A stretch of DNA of 64,000 nt from Pelagibacterium lentulum (GTDB lineage Bacteria; Pseudomonadota; Alphaproteobacteria; Rhizobiales; Devosiaceae): assembly GCF_003992625.1 (NCBI RefSeq), contig NZ_RZMW01000007.1, positions 1 to 64,000 of the forward strand, written 5' to 3'. Both the position numbers and the translations under genes were made by a program. The notes beneath the pieces are model-generated. The model ran no database searches. It had not been told where the DNA came from and saw nothing but the letters and a program-made list of their open reading frames with translations. Every line of letters starts with the position of its first letter. Position 1 is the first letter of the stretch. This document shows positions 15,731 to 23,843 of the stretch, in pieces.

Positions 15731-15746
15731 CCACTTCCCCAAGCGG
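15731..15746 (-). promoter_or_regulatory. Leader hairpin with GGGG loop, flgF copy
   Basis: CCGCTT-GGGG-AAGTGG folds as a 6-bp stem (one G-U) with a GGGG loop, about +11 to +26 from the predicted sigma-54 start and 29 nt before the ATG. The pair next to the core is C-G in flgI, G-C in flgH and G-U in flgF, so pairing is kept while the bases change. Confidence 0.6.
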
Positions 15747-15765
15747 CAAGCTCGTGTCCATTGCA

Positions 15766-15785
15766 TTGCATGATGCGTGCCAAAC
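15766..15785 (-). promoter_or_regulatory. Sigma-54 promoter of flgF-flgG-flgA-flgH
   Basis: Minus-strand GTTTGGCACGCATCATGCAA: complete TGGCACG, GG and GC 10 bp apart, and ATGCA for the TTGCA box. Predicted start about 15756, leader about 55 nt, very like the flgI promoter. Confidence 0.82.
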
Positions 15786-15869
15786 TGAGAATTTTAATAA
15801 AATCAATGTGTTGAGGTGAATGCGGTGGTGGATTTAGGTGTGCAACCCTGGCTGGTAGGTAAAACTTAC

Positions 15870-15886
15870 CCGGCAAATCCTGCCGG
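15870..15886. promoter_or_regulatory. CCGGCA-N5-TGCCGG palindrome (possible ftr/FlbD-type enhancer)
   Basis: The best-conserved copy, with 6-bp arms. Centre about 122 bp upstream of the predicted flgF start and 14 bp from the CtrA box facing fliL. It could activate flgF and also affect fliL. Confidence 0.55.
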
Positions 15887-15899
15887 TTTGGCGTAAATG

Positions 15900-15915
15900 G
15901 TAACTATTCGTTAAC
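15900..15915 (+). promoter_or_regulatory. CtrA box upstream of fliL
   Basis: GTAA-CTATTCG-TTAAC, one mismatch from TTAA-N7-TTAAC, 68 bp before the fliL start codon. Same orientation and similar distance as the fliX and flgB boxes. Confidence 0.65.
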
Positions 15916-15983
15916 CCTGTCCAGATTAGCTCGTTGGTGAAGAAAACGCCCGGTCAGCGGGCAGATTCGTTTAGGGGCATGGC

Positions 15984-16478
15984 ATGACTGACGTAACCGA
16001 GCGCGAAGACCTCCAGCAGGAGGACGGTCAGGAGAGCCAAAAAACAAGCCGCAAGAAATTCATTCTTATTGGTGCCATCGGCGTTGCGCTTCTCGCGGTT
16101 GCGGGGGGCGGCACATTTTTCCTCACCCAATCGATGGGCGGTGGGCGTGCTGCTCATTTGGCCGAGGTGCATGATCCCGTATTCTATGATTTGCCGGAAA
16201 TTACGGTCAATCTGAGTGGAGATGGCACCGATATTGCCTTTCTCAAGCTCCTGATTTCCCTCGAACTGCGCGATCAGTCGATGGTCTCGATGGTCGAACC
16301 GCGCATGCCGCGGGTGCTCGACGCCTTTCAAGTCTATCTGCGCGAGCTGCGCCGTCAGGACCTCGATGGGTCAGCGGGCATCTACCGGCTCAAGGAAGAG
16401 TTGCAGCGTCGGGTCAACCTCGCGGTCTATCCGGCGACGGTGGACAATATTCTCTTTAAAGAAGTGCTGATTCAGTAG
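15984..16478 (+). CDS. fliL: Flagellar stator-associated protein FliL
   Basis: Inner-membrane protein with one transmembrane helix (about residues 25-47, FILIGAIGVALLAVAGGGTF) and a periplasmic domain that rings the stators. 164 residues. The FliL domain shows DLPEITVNLSGDG, LKLLISLELRD and the C-terminal YPATVDNILFKEVLIQ. Start of the fliL-fliM-DUF6468-motE operon, 9 bp before fliM, under a CtrA-type box. Confidence 0.93.
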   Translation: MTDVTEREDLQQEDGQESQKTSRKKFILIGAIGVALLAVAGGGTFFLTQSMGGGRAAHLAEVHDPVFYDLPEITVNLSGDGTDIAFLKLLISLELRDQSMVSMVEPRMPRVLDAFQVYLRELRRQDLDGSAGIYRLKEELQRRVNLAVYPATVDNILFKEVLIQ

Positions 16479-16487
16479 GGGCGGGCA

Positions 16488-17585
16488 ATGAGCGCAGAAA
16501 ACGACGATACCGACGGCGCCGGGCTCAGTGAAGACTGGGCAGCAATGCTGGAGGCCCAGGAAGGCGATGATGGCGTCGATCGCGTTCTCAATCAGGATGA
16601 AATCGACAACCTGTTCGGTTTTGATGCCAGCGCGGCGGAAAATGTCGAACTGAGCGGCGTCAAGGCGCTGATCAATTCTGCGCTGGTGTCCTATGAGCGC
16701 TTACCGATGCTCGAAATCGCGTTCGACCGGCTGGTGCGGTTGGCCACGACGACATTGCGCAATTTCACATCGGACAACGTGGAAGTCGCTCTGGATTCGA
16801 TTACGTCGGTGCGGTTCGGCGACTATCTCAATTCAATTCCGCTGCCTGCCATCCTTTCGGTCATCAAAGCCGAGGAATGGGACAATTTCGGGCTGTTTAC
16901 CGTCGACAGCAATCTCATCTATTCGATGATCGATGTGTTGCTGGGCGGACGGCGTGGATCCAATGTCATTCGCATTGAAGGGCGCCCCTATACTACGATC
17001 GAACTGGGTCTGGCCCAGCGTATGATCGAGCACATTCTCGACGATATGCACAAGGCGTTCGAGCCGTTGGGTCAAGTGACGTTCAAGCTCGACCGGATGG
17101 AAACCAATCCGCGCTTTGCCGCGATTTCCCGTCCGGGCAATGCGGCAATTCTTGTCGAACTTCGTATCGATATGGATGATCGCGGCGGCAAGATCGAAAT
17201 TCTTCTGCCCTATGCCACCATCGAGCCCATCCGCGAGCAGTTGCTCCAGATGTATATGGGCGAAAAGTTCGGTCGCGATCCGATCTGGGAAGGGCATCTG
17301 GCAACCGAGATTTATCAGGCCGATACCGAAATCCACGCTATCCTGCATGAACTGGACCTGCCCATTTCCCGTGTTCTCAAGCTCGAGGAAGGCGATACGA
17401 TCATGTTCGACCGCGGCCCATCCGATCCGGTGACGCTCAAATGCGGCGACGTGGAAATCACCAAGGCCGTCATGGGCCATATCGGTAAAAATATTTCGGT
17501 ACGCGTAACGCGTCCTCTCAACCCACCCAAAGTAACAATGGCAGCGTTCGAGGCCATGGACGAGAAAGCGGAGAAAATAAAATGA
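16488..17585 (+). CDS. fliM: Flagellar motor switch protein FliM
   Basis: C-ring protein that binds phosphorylated CheY and sets rotation direction. 365 residues. The N-terminal CheY-binding motif LNQDEIDNLFG is at 34-44; the middle domain includes the GGRRG turn (LLGGRRGSNVIRIEGRPYT); the C-terminal SpoA domain follows from about residue 280. The N-terminal extension before the CheY motif (about 33 acidic residues) is longer than in E. coli. Its stop overlaps the next start (ATGA). Confidence 0.96.
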   Translation: MSAENDDTDGAGLSEDWAAMLEAQEGDDGVDRVLNQDEIDNLFGFDASAAENVELSGVKALINSALVSYERLPMLEIAFDRLVRLATTTLRNFTSDNVEVALDSITSVRFGDYLNSIPLPAILSVIKAEEWDNFGLFTVDSNLIYSMIDVLLGGRRGSNVIRIEGRPYTTIELGLAQRMIEHILDDMHKAFEPLGQVTFKLDRMETNPRFAAISRPGNAAILVELRIDMDDRGGKIEILLPYATIEPIREQLLQMYMGEKFGRDPIWEGHLATEIYQADTEIHAILHELDLPISRVLKLEEGDTIMFDRGPSDPVTLKCGDVEITKAVMGHIGKNISVRVTRPLNPPKVTMAAFEAMDEKAEKIK

Positions 17586-18007
17586 GCGGCCTGCCACTTG
17601 GATTGATCATCGAGCTTTCAGTAGCAATTCTGCTCGCTACGACAATCGGCTACTGTATTGTTCTGAACCGCAAGCTCAATAACCTGCAGGCTGACAGGAC
17701 TGCCCTACGTCAGATGGTGGGCGATCTCGTCCAGGCCACCACCATGGCCAATGGCGCAATCAAGGGCCTGCGGGAAACCGCAAGCGAGGCTGACGAGCAA
17801 CTCAAATCCCGCCTCGATGAAGCAGAGCAGTTCGCCATCGAACTGGCCAATCACATTACGTCCGGGCAGGCCGTTCTGGAGCGCATCTCCATGATCACCG
17901 AGGCTGCGCGGCACCAGAATTCGCCCGATGCCATTGACACCAAGCGTGCGCGCAGGGCTCTCAAAACGCTCATGGACCATCAGCGTCGCCGGGAGCATGC
18001 TGCATGA
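17582..18007 (+). CDS. DUF6468-like membrane protein of flagellar operons
   Basis: 141 residues: an N-terminal transmembrane helix (LGLIIELSVAILLATTIGYC) followed by a long helical, probably coiled-coil, cytoplasmic region (LKSRLDEAEQFAIELANHI) and a basic C-terminus (HQRRREHAA). It matches the DUF6468 pattern found between fliM and motE in Hyphomicrobiales. No function is established. Overlaps fliM and motE by 4 bp at each end, so it is made with motor proteins and probably works at the motor or stator. Confidence 0.75.
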   Translation: MSGLPLGLIIELSVAILLATTIGYCIVLNRKLNNLQADRTALRQMVGDLVQATTMANGAIKGLRETASEADEQLKSRLDEAEQFAIELANHITSGQAVLERISMITEAARHQNSPDAIDTKRARRALKTLMDHQRRREHAA

Positions 18008-18819
18008 GATCGGTTCGTCTGCTGCCCATAGTTGTTATGGCTGCATCCTCTCTTCTGGTTCTGAAGACTGTCGGTATCGTCAGCGGCGAAGGCTACACGT
18101 TGACTGGTGTCAATATGGCCTTTGCACAGGAACAGGAGCAGGCGGAAGGGCAGGTGCCTGACTTTCTTGCCGATATGCAAGCCGCCGAGCTGGCCGATGG
18201 AGAAGAGGTTCCGGGGGGGTATTCGCAGGAAGATCTGGCTGCTGCCGAAGCGGCGGCCAGTTCTCTCTTTAGCGGTATTCCGAGCACGTCGGTGGGTGAA
18301 GACATCATCTATTACGAGCTTGACGGGACGCGCTATCAATTGCTTGATGCCAACGGTGAGCCAACAACCCAGCAGGTTGTCTTGCAGCGCCTTGCAGAAC
18401 GTCGCATCGAACTGGATTCATTCGCTAGCGAACTTGAAACGCGACTTGCGGTGGTCGAGGCAGCGGAGCTGCGGCTTCAAGAGCGGATGGCCGAGATCTC
18501 AGCGGTGGAAGCGCGGATCGACGAACTCGTCGCTCAGCGCGAGGCGGAAGAATCCGCGCAGTTTGCAAGCGTTGTTGCCATGTATGCCGCCATGCGGCCG
18601 GCAGATGCGGCCAATATCTTTAACGAACTGGACATGTCGGTTCTCACACGCGTCAGCCGGGAAATGAATCCTCGCGCGCTTGGCCCGATCCTGGCCAAGA
18701 TGCGACCCGAACGTGCGCAGCAGCTTACGATCCGTCTGGCATCGAGCGAAGAACCGGCGCCGCAGAATATGGCGGTCGGCTCAGAGTTTTCGCATTTGCC
18801 TCAAATTGTTGGGCAATAA
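18004..18819 (+). CDS. motE: MotE-family periplasmic protein
   Basis: 271 residues. N-terminal signal or anchor (LLPIVVMAASSLLVLKTVGI), an acidic low-complexity stretch, a coiled coil (about 125-190, with LQRLAERRIELDSFASELET), then a C-terminal MgtE-N-like helical domain (VAMYAAMRPADAANIFNELD, then EMNPRALGPILAKMRPERAQ). In Sinorhizobium, MotE is a periplasmic chaperone for the stator-linked MotC. The family is known from flagellar clusters of this order. Last tightly coupled gene of the fliL operon; 95 bp follow before the large TPR protein. Confidence 0.8.
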   Translation: MRSVRLLPIVVMAASSLLVLKTVGIVSGEGYTLTGVNMAFAQEQEQAEGQVPDFLADMQAAELADGEEVPGGYSQEDLAAAEAAASSLFSGIPSTSVGEDIIYYELDGTRYQLLDANGEPTTQQVVLQRLAERRIELDSFASELETRLAVVEAAELRLQERMAEISAVEARIDELVAQREAEESAQFASVVAMYAAMRPADAANIFNELDMSVLTRVSREMNPRALGPILAKMRPERAQQLTIRLASSEEPAPQNMAVGSEFSHLPQIVGQ

Positions 18820-18914
18820 ATAGCGCGATTTAAATCGGAGTTCGGTTGCGAAAAGTAAGGCCATTTTAAGAGCTGCCCCATACCTTTGGTCGCGAATATA
18901 GACGGTTAGGCAGA

Positions 18915-21900
18915 ATGCTTATGATGACCCAGAACGGGGCGACCTTCATCTCCCGGCCTATGCGACGCATCGCATGGGCCGTTGTTATGCTGTTCATGCT
19001 GCTGACATCGGCTTCGGTGGTAAAGGCTCAGGAGCGGTTTGAACTTGAGGTTCAGAACCACGAAACCTTTGGGCGTCTGATCGTTAATTTCCCTGATCGT
19101 ATGGCGCTGCCCGGCTATCAGGTGAGCAGCGAGAATGGCGTTCTGGCCATCACATTCGACGAGGCGCTGCGCGGCATTCTGCCTGACGTTCCGCTTGCGC
19201 TTGGTAACTATGTTTCTGTCGCTCGCATCGACCCGGGCGCAACGGGCATCCGCATGGGGTTGCGAGGGCCGATCCAAGTCAACACGATTGAAGCTGGTGA
19301 AGCCTTATATATCGATCTCCTGCCGCCCAACTGGGTTGGACTGCCGCCGTCGCTGCCGCCGGAAGTGATCGCGAGACTGTCCGAGCGCGCCGAAGAGGCG
19401 GCGCGGCTTGCCGAAGAGCGCCGTCGTGCCGAACTGGTCGAGGAATTTAACCCCTTAGCAAAAGTACGCGTTGGCCGTCATCCGACCTTTGCGCGCGTGA
19501 TTTTTGACTGGAATGTCGGCTCGCAAGCGGAGTTTGTGCAAAATGGGACCGAAGCCAGCATTAAGTTCGATTGGCCGGTTCCTATCGATCTCTATGCGGT
19601 CTTGTCCGACATGCCTGCGGAGATCGTTTCGGTCGAAAACAGCGTCAACCCGTCAGGCAGTTTCATAAATCTCGAACTCGCGCCAGACGTCGTGGCGCGG
19701 TTTTATGAAGAAAGTCCGGCGCAGTTCATTCTCGATATCGATGTGCCAGACGCCGCTCAAACGGTTGTCGATGCCCGCGACCTGGCACGTAACACACCAA
19801 TCTCGAGCAATCGGAGCGATTCTCTGGTCATTCCCGCTGCGCTCAATGGTAGTGGTTCGCCTGCGATCGACCCCGAACCACAGGCAGTCGTTCAGCCCTA
19901 TGTCGATGTCGTCGGCACCTCGGTACGGGTTGTCTTTCCGTTCAGGCGCGATACCGCTTCGGCTGTATTCAGGCGCGGCAATGTTGTCTGGATGCTTTTC
20001 GATACCAATGCACAGGTGCAGGCGCCGGGCCGGGATCCTGTCTATGATTCCCTGATTGCCGATTTTGCCGTTCATCAAAGCGGTGGCGCACAGGTCATCC
20101 GTATGGAAATGACCGAAGACCGGCTGGCAACACTTGGTTCGGAAGGCCGCGCCTGGGTGCTCTCGCTGGGCGATGTGCTGCTCAATGCGACTGTGCCGAT
20201 TGCACTGGAGCGCCGGCAGAACTCGACCGGCCTCTTTGAGATGACCGCCGATCTTGAGCGGCCGTCGCGCGTTCATCATTTGCGCGACCCTGACGTGGGC
20301 GACATTCTTGAAGTGGTAACGGCCTATCCGCCGGCGCGTGGCATCGTGCGCGATTTCCGCTATGTGGATTTTACCGCACCCAGATCGGCGCATGGCCTGG
20401 TGATCCGGCCAAACCATGATGAGATCGAGGTGTCGATCGATCGCAACCTTGCTGTCATTTCCGCAAAGGAGGGCCTTACGCTCTCGGCTGTGCAGGCGTC
20501 CCAATTCCGCCTGCCGGAAGAGCCGCAGAACGCGACAATGGATTTGCTGAATGCCTATGTGACCCAGCCAGAACAGTTTGCCCCACGCCGCGATGAAATT
20601 CTGGCGCGCGTTACGGTGGCGCAGGGCAGGGAACTTGATCGGGCGCGCCAGCAATTGGCCGAATTCTATATTGCAAACAATCTTGCGCATGAAGCGCTTG
20701 GCATCTTGCGGGTCATGGGCGATGAGCAGCGCCCAGTCGACAGACCTGAGGCCGTGCTGATTGCGCAAGGCGCTGCAAATGCTCTTGCAGGGCGTTCTCA
20801 GGAGGCCATTGCTGCACTGACTTCCAACAGCGTCCGGTTTGAGCCGGACGCAATGCTCTGGCGTGCAATCGCGCGCAGCGAGATGGGCGATTATGAAGCG
20901 GCGAGAATGGATGCGATTGGCGCAGAGCAGATCGTGAAATCCTATCCCAACTGGGTGGGCGCGCGCTTCGCGCTTGCAGGGGCCCGCGCCGCCATCATGG
21001 CTGAAGATGTCAGCACAGCCAGCCGGTTTCTTGCCAGCGCAACACTGCCGCAGTTGACGCGAGATCAGGCTGCACAATATCAATTGCTGACCGGGATGCT
21101 CGATGAGTTGCAGGGCCGCGATCTTGATGCCATTGAAAGCTATGGCCGCGTCATAACCGCCGACCGTCGACCAACGACGACCCAGGCGGTGCTGCGTACG
21201 ATGTCGGTGCTTGATCGTATGGAACGCCTCGATGTCGCCCGCGCAGTCGATACGCTTTCGGTTCAGGCAGCAATCTGGCGGGGTGACCGCACCGAGCTGG
21301 CTGTTCTCGAGCTGCTAACCCGGTTGCAATATCGCAATGGAGATTATCGGGATGCTTTCCAGATTACGCGCGATGCTGCGGCGCGGCATCCGGATTCGCC
21401 GGTTCTGAGCACAATGCTCGACAATGCGCGAACTGAATTTGCATCACTTTATCTTGACGGTGCGGCCGATGGCATGGATGCCGTGGAAGCACTGGGGATC
21501 TATTACGATTACCGTCATTTGACACCTCCGGGATCGCAGGGCGATTTGATGATCCGCAATCTGGCGGGGCGCCTTATCAAGGTTGACTTGCTCCATCAGG
21601 CGGCCGAACTGCTTGAATATCAGATTGACAATCGTCTCCAGGGCGCAGCGCGCGCGCAAGTGGCCGCCGATCTTGCGGTGGTCCATATCGCCAACCGCGC
21701 TCCTCAGAAGGCACTCGATGCGCTTTACCGGTCGCGGATCGCTAACCTTCCGCCGGCGCTGGAGCGTCAGCGTCGTGTGTTGGAAGCTCGCGCGCTGGTG
21801 GATGCCCGGCGGCACGACCTCGCGCTGGACATCTTGCAATCGGTGGAAGGACGCGATGCGGATATGTTGCGTATCGATGCCTATTGGAATGGACAGCGCT

Positions 21901-22265
21901 ATCAGCAGGCGGCCGAGTTGATCGAGCGCGTTTATCTCGATGACTTGCGCCGCGGCGCCTTGAGCCCCGTGGCCAGAGCCAATCTGGTCAAGGCGGCCGT
22001 CGGCTACGTCATGGCAGGGGATATGATCGGGCTTTCACGGCTTAATGGCCGCTATGCCGATGCGCTTTCCACGACGCCGGAATGGCCGCTGTTTGCCTAT
22101 GTCTCGGAATCTGTGGAGATTACTGAACGCGAATTCCGCGAGATTGCGCGTCAGATTGCATCGACCGACTCGCTCAATGCTTTCTTGAACGCCTATCGCG
22201 ATCTCTACACCGCGGAAAATGCGATTACGCCCATAAGGGCGGCGCGTGTAGCGGAAGCGAGTTGA
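18915..22265 (+). CDS. Large periplasmic protein with AMIN-like beta domains and TPR-like repeats
   Basis: 1,116 residues. Signal peptide (IAWAVVMLFMLLTSASVVKA) near residues 18-38. The N-terminal half is beta-rich with at least three segments resembling AMIN or secretin N-domains: FGRLIVNFPDRM with ALYIDLLPPNW; VGRHPTFARVIFDW; VGTSVRVVFPFRR. An Ala/Glu/Arg-rich helix (SERAEEAARLAEERRRAELV) separates the first two. From about residue 560 the protein is helical with TPR-like pairs (LAEFYIANNLAHEALGILR, RTMSVLDRMERLDVARAV). AMIN domains often bind peptidoglycan. Position after motE on the same strand suggests a motility role; the function is unknown to me. ATG at 18915 is accepted, with internal ATGs possible. 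Confidence 0.8.
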   Translation: MLMMTQNGATFISRPMRRIAWAVVMLFMLLTSASVVKAQERFELEVQNHETFGRLIVNFPDRMALPGYQVSSENGVLAITFDEALRGILPDVPLALGNYVSVARIDPGATGIRMGLRGPIQVNTIEAGEALYIDLLPPNWVGLPPSLPPEVIARLSERAEEAARLAEERRRAELVEEFNPLAKVRVGRHPTFARVIFDWNVGSQAEFVQNGTEASIKFDWPVPIDLYAVLSDMPAEIVSVENSVNPSGSFINLELAPDVVARFYEESPAQFILDIDVPDAAQTVVDARDLARNTPISSNRSDSLVIPAALNGSGSPAIDPEPQAVVQPYVDVVGTSVRVVFPFRRDTASAVFRRGNVVWMLFDTNAQVQAPGRDPVYDSLIADFAVHQSGGAQVIRMEMTEDRLATLGSEGRAWVLSLGDVLLNATVPIALERRQNSTGLFEMTADLERPSRVHHLRDPDVGDILEVVTAYPPARGIVRDFRYVDFTAPRSAHGLVIRPNHDEIEVSIDRNLAVISAKEGLTLSAVQASQFRLPEEPQNATMDLLNAYVTQPEQFAPRRDEILARVTVAQGRELDRARQQLAEFYIANNLAHEALGILRVMGDEQRPVDRPEAVLIAQGAANALAGRSQEAIAALTSNSVRFEPDAMLWRAIARSEMGDYEAARMDAIGAEQIVKSYPNWVGARFALAGARAAIMAEDVSTASRFLASATLPQLTRDQAAQYQLLTGMLDELQGRDLDAIESYGRVITADRRPTTTQAVLRTMSVLDRMERLDVARAVDTLSVQAAIWRGDRTELAVLELLTRLQYRNGDYRDAFQITRDAAARHPDSPVLSTMLDNARTEFASLYLDGAADGMDAVEALGIYYDYRHLTPPGSQGDLMIRNLAGRLIKVDLLHQAAELLEYQIDNRLQGAARAQVAADLAVVHIANRAPQKALDALYRSRIANLPPALERQRRVLEARALVDARRHDLALDILQSVEGRDADMLRIDAYWNGQRYQQAAELIERVYLDDLRRGALSPVARANLVKAAVGYVMAGDMIGLSRLNGRYADALSTTPEWPLFAYVSESVEITEREFREIARQIASTDSLNAFLNAYRDLYTAENAITPIRAARVAEAS

Positions 22266-22272
22266 CGGCTCA

Positions 22273-22298
22273 ACCGGCTAGCGCCTCAGCTAGCCGGT
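22273..22298. terminator. Hairpin between convergent TPR gene and fliP
   Basis: 10-bp perfect stem ACCGGCTAGC / GCTAGCCGGT with a 6-base loop, directly between the two convergent genes and overlapping the fliP stop codon. No T run on either side, so it may act mainly as an RNA 3' end stabiliser. Confidence 0.55.
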
Positions 22299-23090
22299 GA
22301 AACTTCGGATCAGCGATCCGGCAACAAGGTGCCACCCGTCCACGAGCACAAAGAAGATGAGCTTGAAGGGCAGTGAAATGATGACTGGCGGCAGCATCAT
22401 CATGCCCATGCTCATAAGGACCGATGCCACCACCATGTCGATAACGACAAAGGGCAGGAACAATAGAAACCCGATCTCAAACGCTCTTCGCAATTCCGAA
22501 ATCATGAAGGCGGGGATCAATATCCGCAGTTCGAGATCTTCCGGCTCGTCGGGAACGGGCGTCTCTGTCAGATCGAGAAACAGCAGAACGTCGCGATCGC
22601 GCACATGAAAGCGCATGAATTCGTGAACCGGCCCGGATGCAAGCTCAATGGCTTCGGACATTTCCACCTGCCCATCGATCAAGGGCGCGATACCCGCATC
22701 GTAACTGGCCTGAAGCGTTGGTCCCATGATGAAGGCGGTCAAAAAGAGCGCCAATGAAATCATCACGGAGTTTGGTGGTGCTGTCTGCAGGCCGATGGCC
22801 GTGCGCAAAAGGGAAAGCACGACCACGATGCGCGTGAAGCTCGTTACCATTACGAGAATGGACGGCGCGAGCGCCAGTATGGTGACGAGCGCGATCAATT
22901 GTATCGCGCGTTCGGTCAGCCCGGTATCGTCACCAAAATCGATCGATATGTCCTGCGCGCTTGCTACATCGGGGATGATGGCAAAGGCAAGCGCCAGAGA
23001 TACCAATATGCCAAGGCGCAACAGAAGGTTCCAAGGCTCGACAAGCGAACCGGAAGCCCCATTGTTATCGGGATTTGCCCTCGTCGGCAT
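22290..23090 (-). CDS. fliP: Flagellar type III export gate protein FliP
   Basis: Core of the FliPQR export gate in the MS-ring. From the start at 23090 it has 266 residues: an N-terminal signal (LGILVSLALAFAIIPDVASA), then the conserved TSFTRIVVVLSLLRTAIGLQ, PPNSVMISLALFLT, and the C-terminal FLPFVVIDMVVASVLMSMGM and PFKLIFFVLVDGW. The start at 23090 overlaps the fliO 3' end by 26 bp; the frame to 23225 would overlap fliO too far. It converges on the TPR gene. Confidence 0.94.
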   Translation of the reverse strand: MPTRANPDNNGASGSLVEPWNLLLRLGILVSLALAFAIIPDVASAQDISIDFGDDTGLTERAIQLIALVTILALAPSILVMVTSFTRIVVVLSLLRTAIGLQTAPPNSVMISLALFLTAFIMGPTLQASYDAGIAPLIDGQVEMSEAIELASGPVHEFMRFHVRDRDVLLFLDLTETPVPDEPEDLELRILIPAFMISELRRAFEIGFLLFLPFVVIDMVVASVLMSMGMMMLPPVIISLPFKLIFFVLVDGWHLVAGSLIRSFTG

Positions 23091-23703
23091 ATTCGGTTTC
23101 AACTGCATCCGGCGCGGTTTCCTGCAGGTCCCCGGTTTTATTGGGACCAAAGCCGTTCTTAGCTGAGTCGTTACCTTCATTGGGCCGATTGTCGGACTTT
23201 CCACTGACAAGTTCGTCAGTGTCATCCTTTATAGAGCGTAGAAGTGCCGTATGGCGCAGCGACGATCCCTTGCGCGGCTTGTCCGAGCGCAGCCGGGCGA
23301 TGTTGGCCTTGTCCTCATCTTCCTCGGTTCCGGCCGGTGCTGCCGATGCAATAGGCTGTGTGCCGGGGAGAGGCTGGCCACGGCGCGGGGCACGAGCCGG
23401 CAGGGAAGGCGGGGCTGGGAAGCCGGCGTCGACGACCAGATCGTTCGGCCCGCCGGTCACGATGAGATACTCCACCTCGTCGCGGCGAATGATGATTGCC
23501 TGACGTTTCTGATCGATGGCAACGGAGTCGATAATGGAGAGGCGCTTGTTGCGTCCACGACCCACTGAGCGCGTGGCTTCACCCAGCATCTTGATGAGCC
23601 AGACAGCGAAGACGATCAGAACCAGCACGATTCCCAAGGCGAGAATCATCGTTACATATGTCGCCTCAAAGCCAAGCAGATTCGTAATCGTTTGCACCCA
23701 CAT
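23065..23703 (-). CDS. fliO: Flagellar biosynthesis protein FliO
   Basis: Small membrane protein that stabilises FliP during export-gate assembly. 212 residues: one transmembrane helix (VTMILALGIVLVLIVFAVWL), then the FliO domain (RNKRLSIIDSVAIDQKRQAI, RRDEVEYLIVTGGPNDLVVD). The last 110 residues are Pro/Arg/Asp-rich and low-complexity, longer than in enteric FliO. First gene of the fliO-fliP pair, divergent from flgB. Confidence 0.9.
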   Translation of the reverse strand: MWVQTITNLLGFEATYVTMILALGIVLVLIVFAVWLIKMLGEATRSVGRGRNKRLSIIDSVAIDQKRQAIIIRRDEVEYLIVTGGPNDLVVDAGFPAPPSLPARAPRRGQPLPGTQPIASAAPAGTEEDEDKANIARLRSDKPRKGSSLRHTALLRSIKDDTDELVSGKSDNRPNEGNDSAKNGFGPNKTGDLQETAPDAVETEYADEGKSR

Positions 23704-23748
23704 CTCCTGAGTCGTTTATTAAATTTGCCTATTCCAGCGGAATCGGCA

Positions 23749-23761
23749 GGCAGATTTTGCC
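23749..23761. promoter_or_regulatory. GGCA-N5-TGCC palindrome, fliO side
   Basis: GGCAGATTTTGCC, 45 bp upstream of the fliO start codon; flanking bases extend it to AGGCA/TGCCT. It differs from the flgI/fliX copy at one spacer base. It is close enough to the fliO start to repress or activate. Confidence 0.5.
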
Positions 23762-23819
23762 TACCATAGCCCCGAAATGTGCCAAAATGCGATAAATCTT
23801 GAGGCTTTGGTAAGTATTG

Positions 23820-23835
23820 TTAACACCCCGTTAAC
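23820..23835 (+). promoter_or_regulatory. CtrA box upstream of flgB
   Basis: TTAA-CACCCCG-TTAAC, exact consensus, 57 bp before the flgB start codon. Being nearly palindromic, it could also influence fliO. Confidence 0.75.
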
Positions 23836-23843
23836 CATCGCTG

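Noticed and set aside
19653-21083. 476-codon minus-strand frame inside the large TPR gene
   Set aside because: Cys/His/Arg-rich with no domain; the plus strand frame has a signal peptide and regular repeats.
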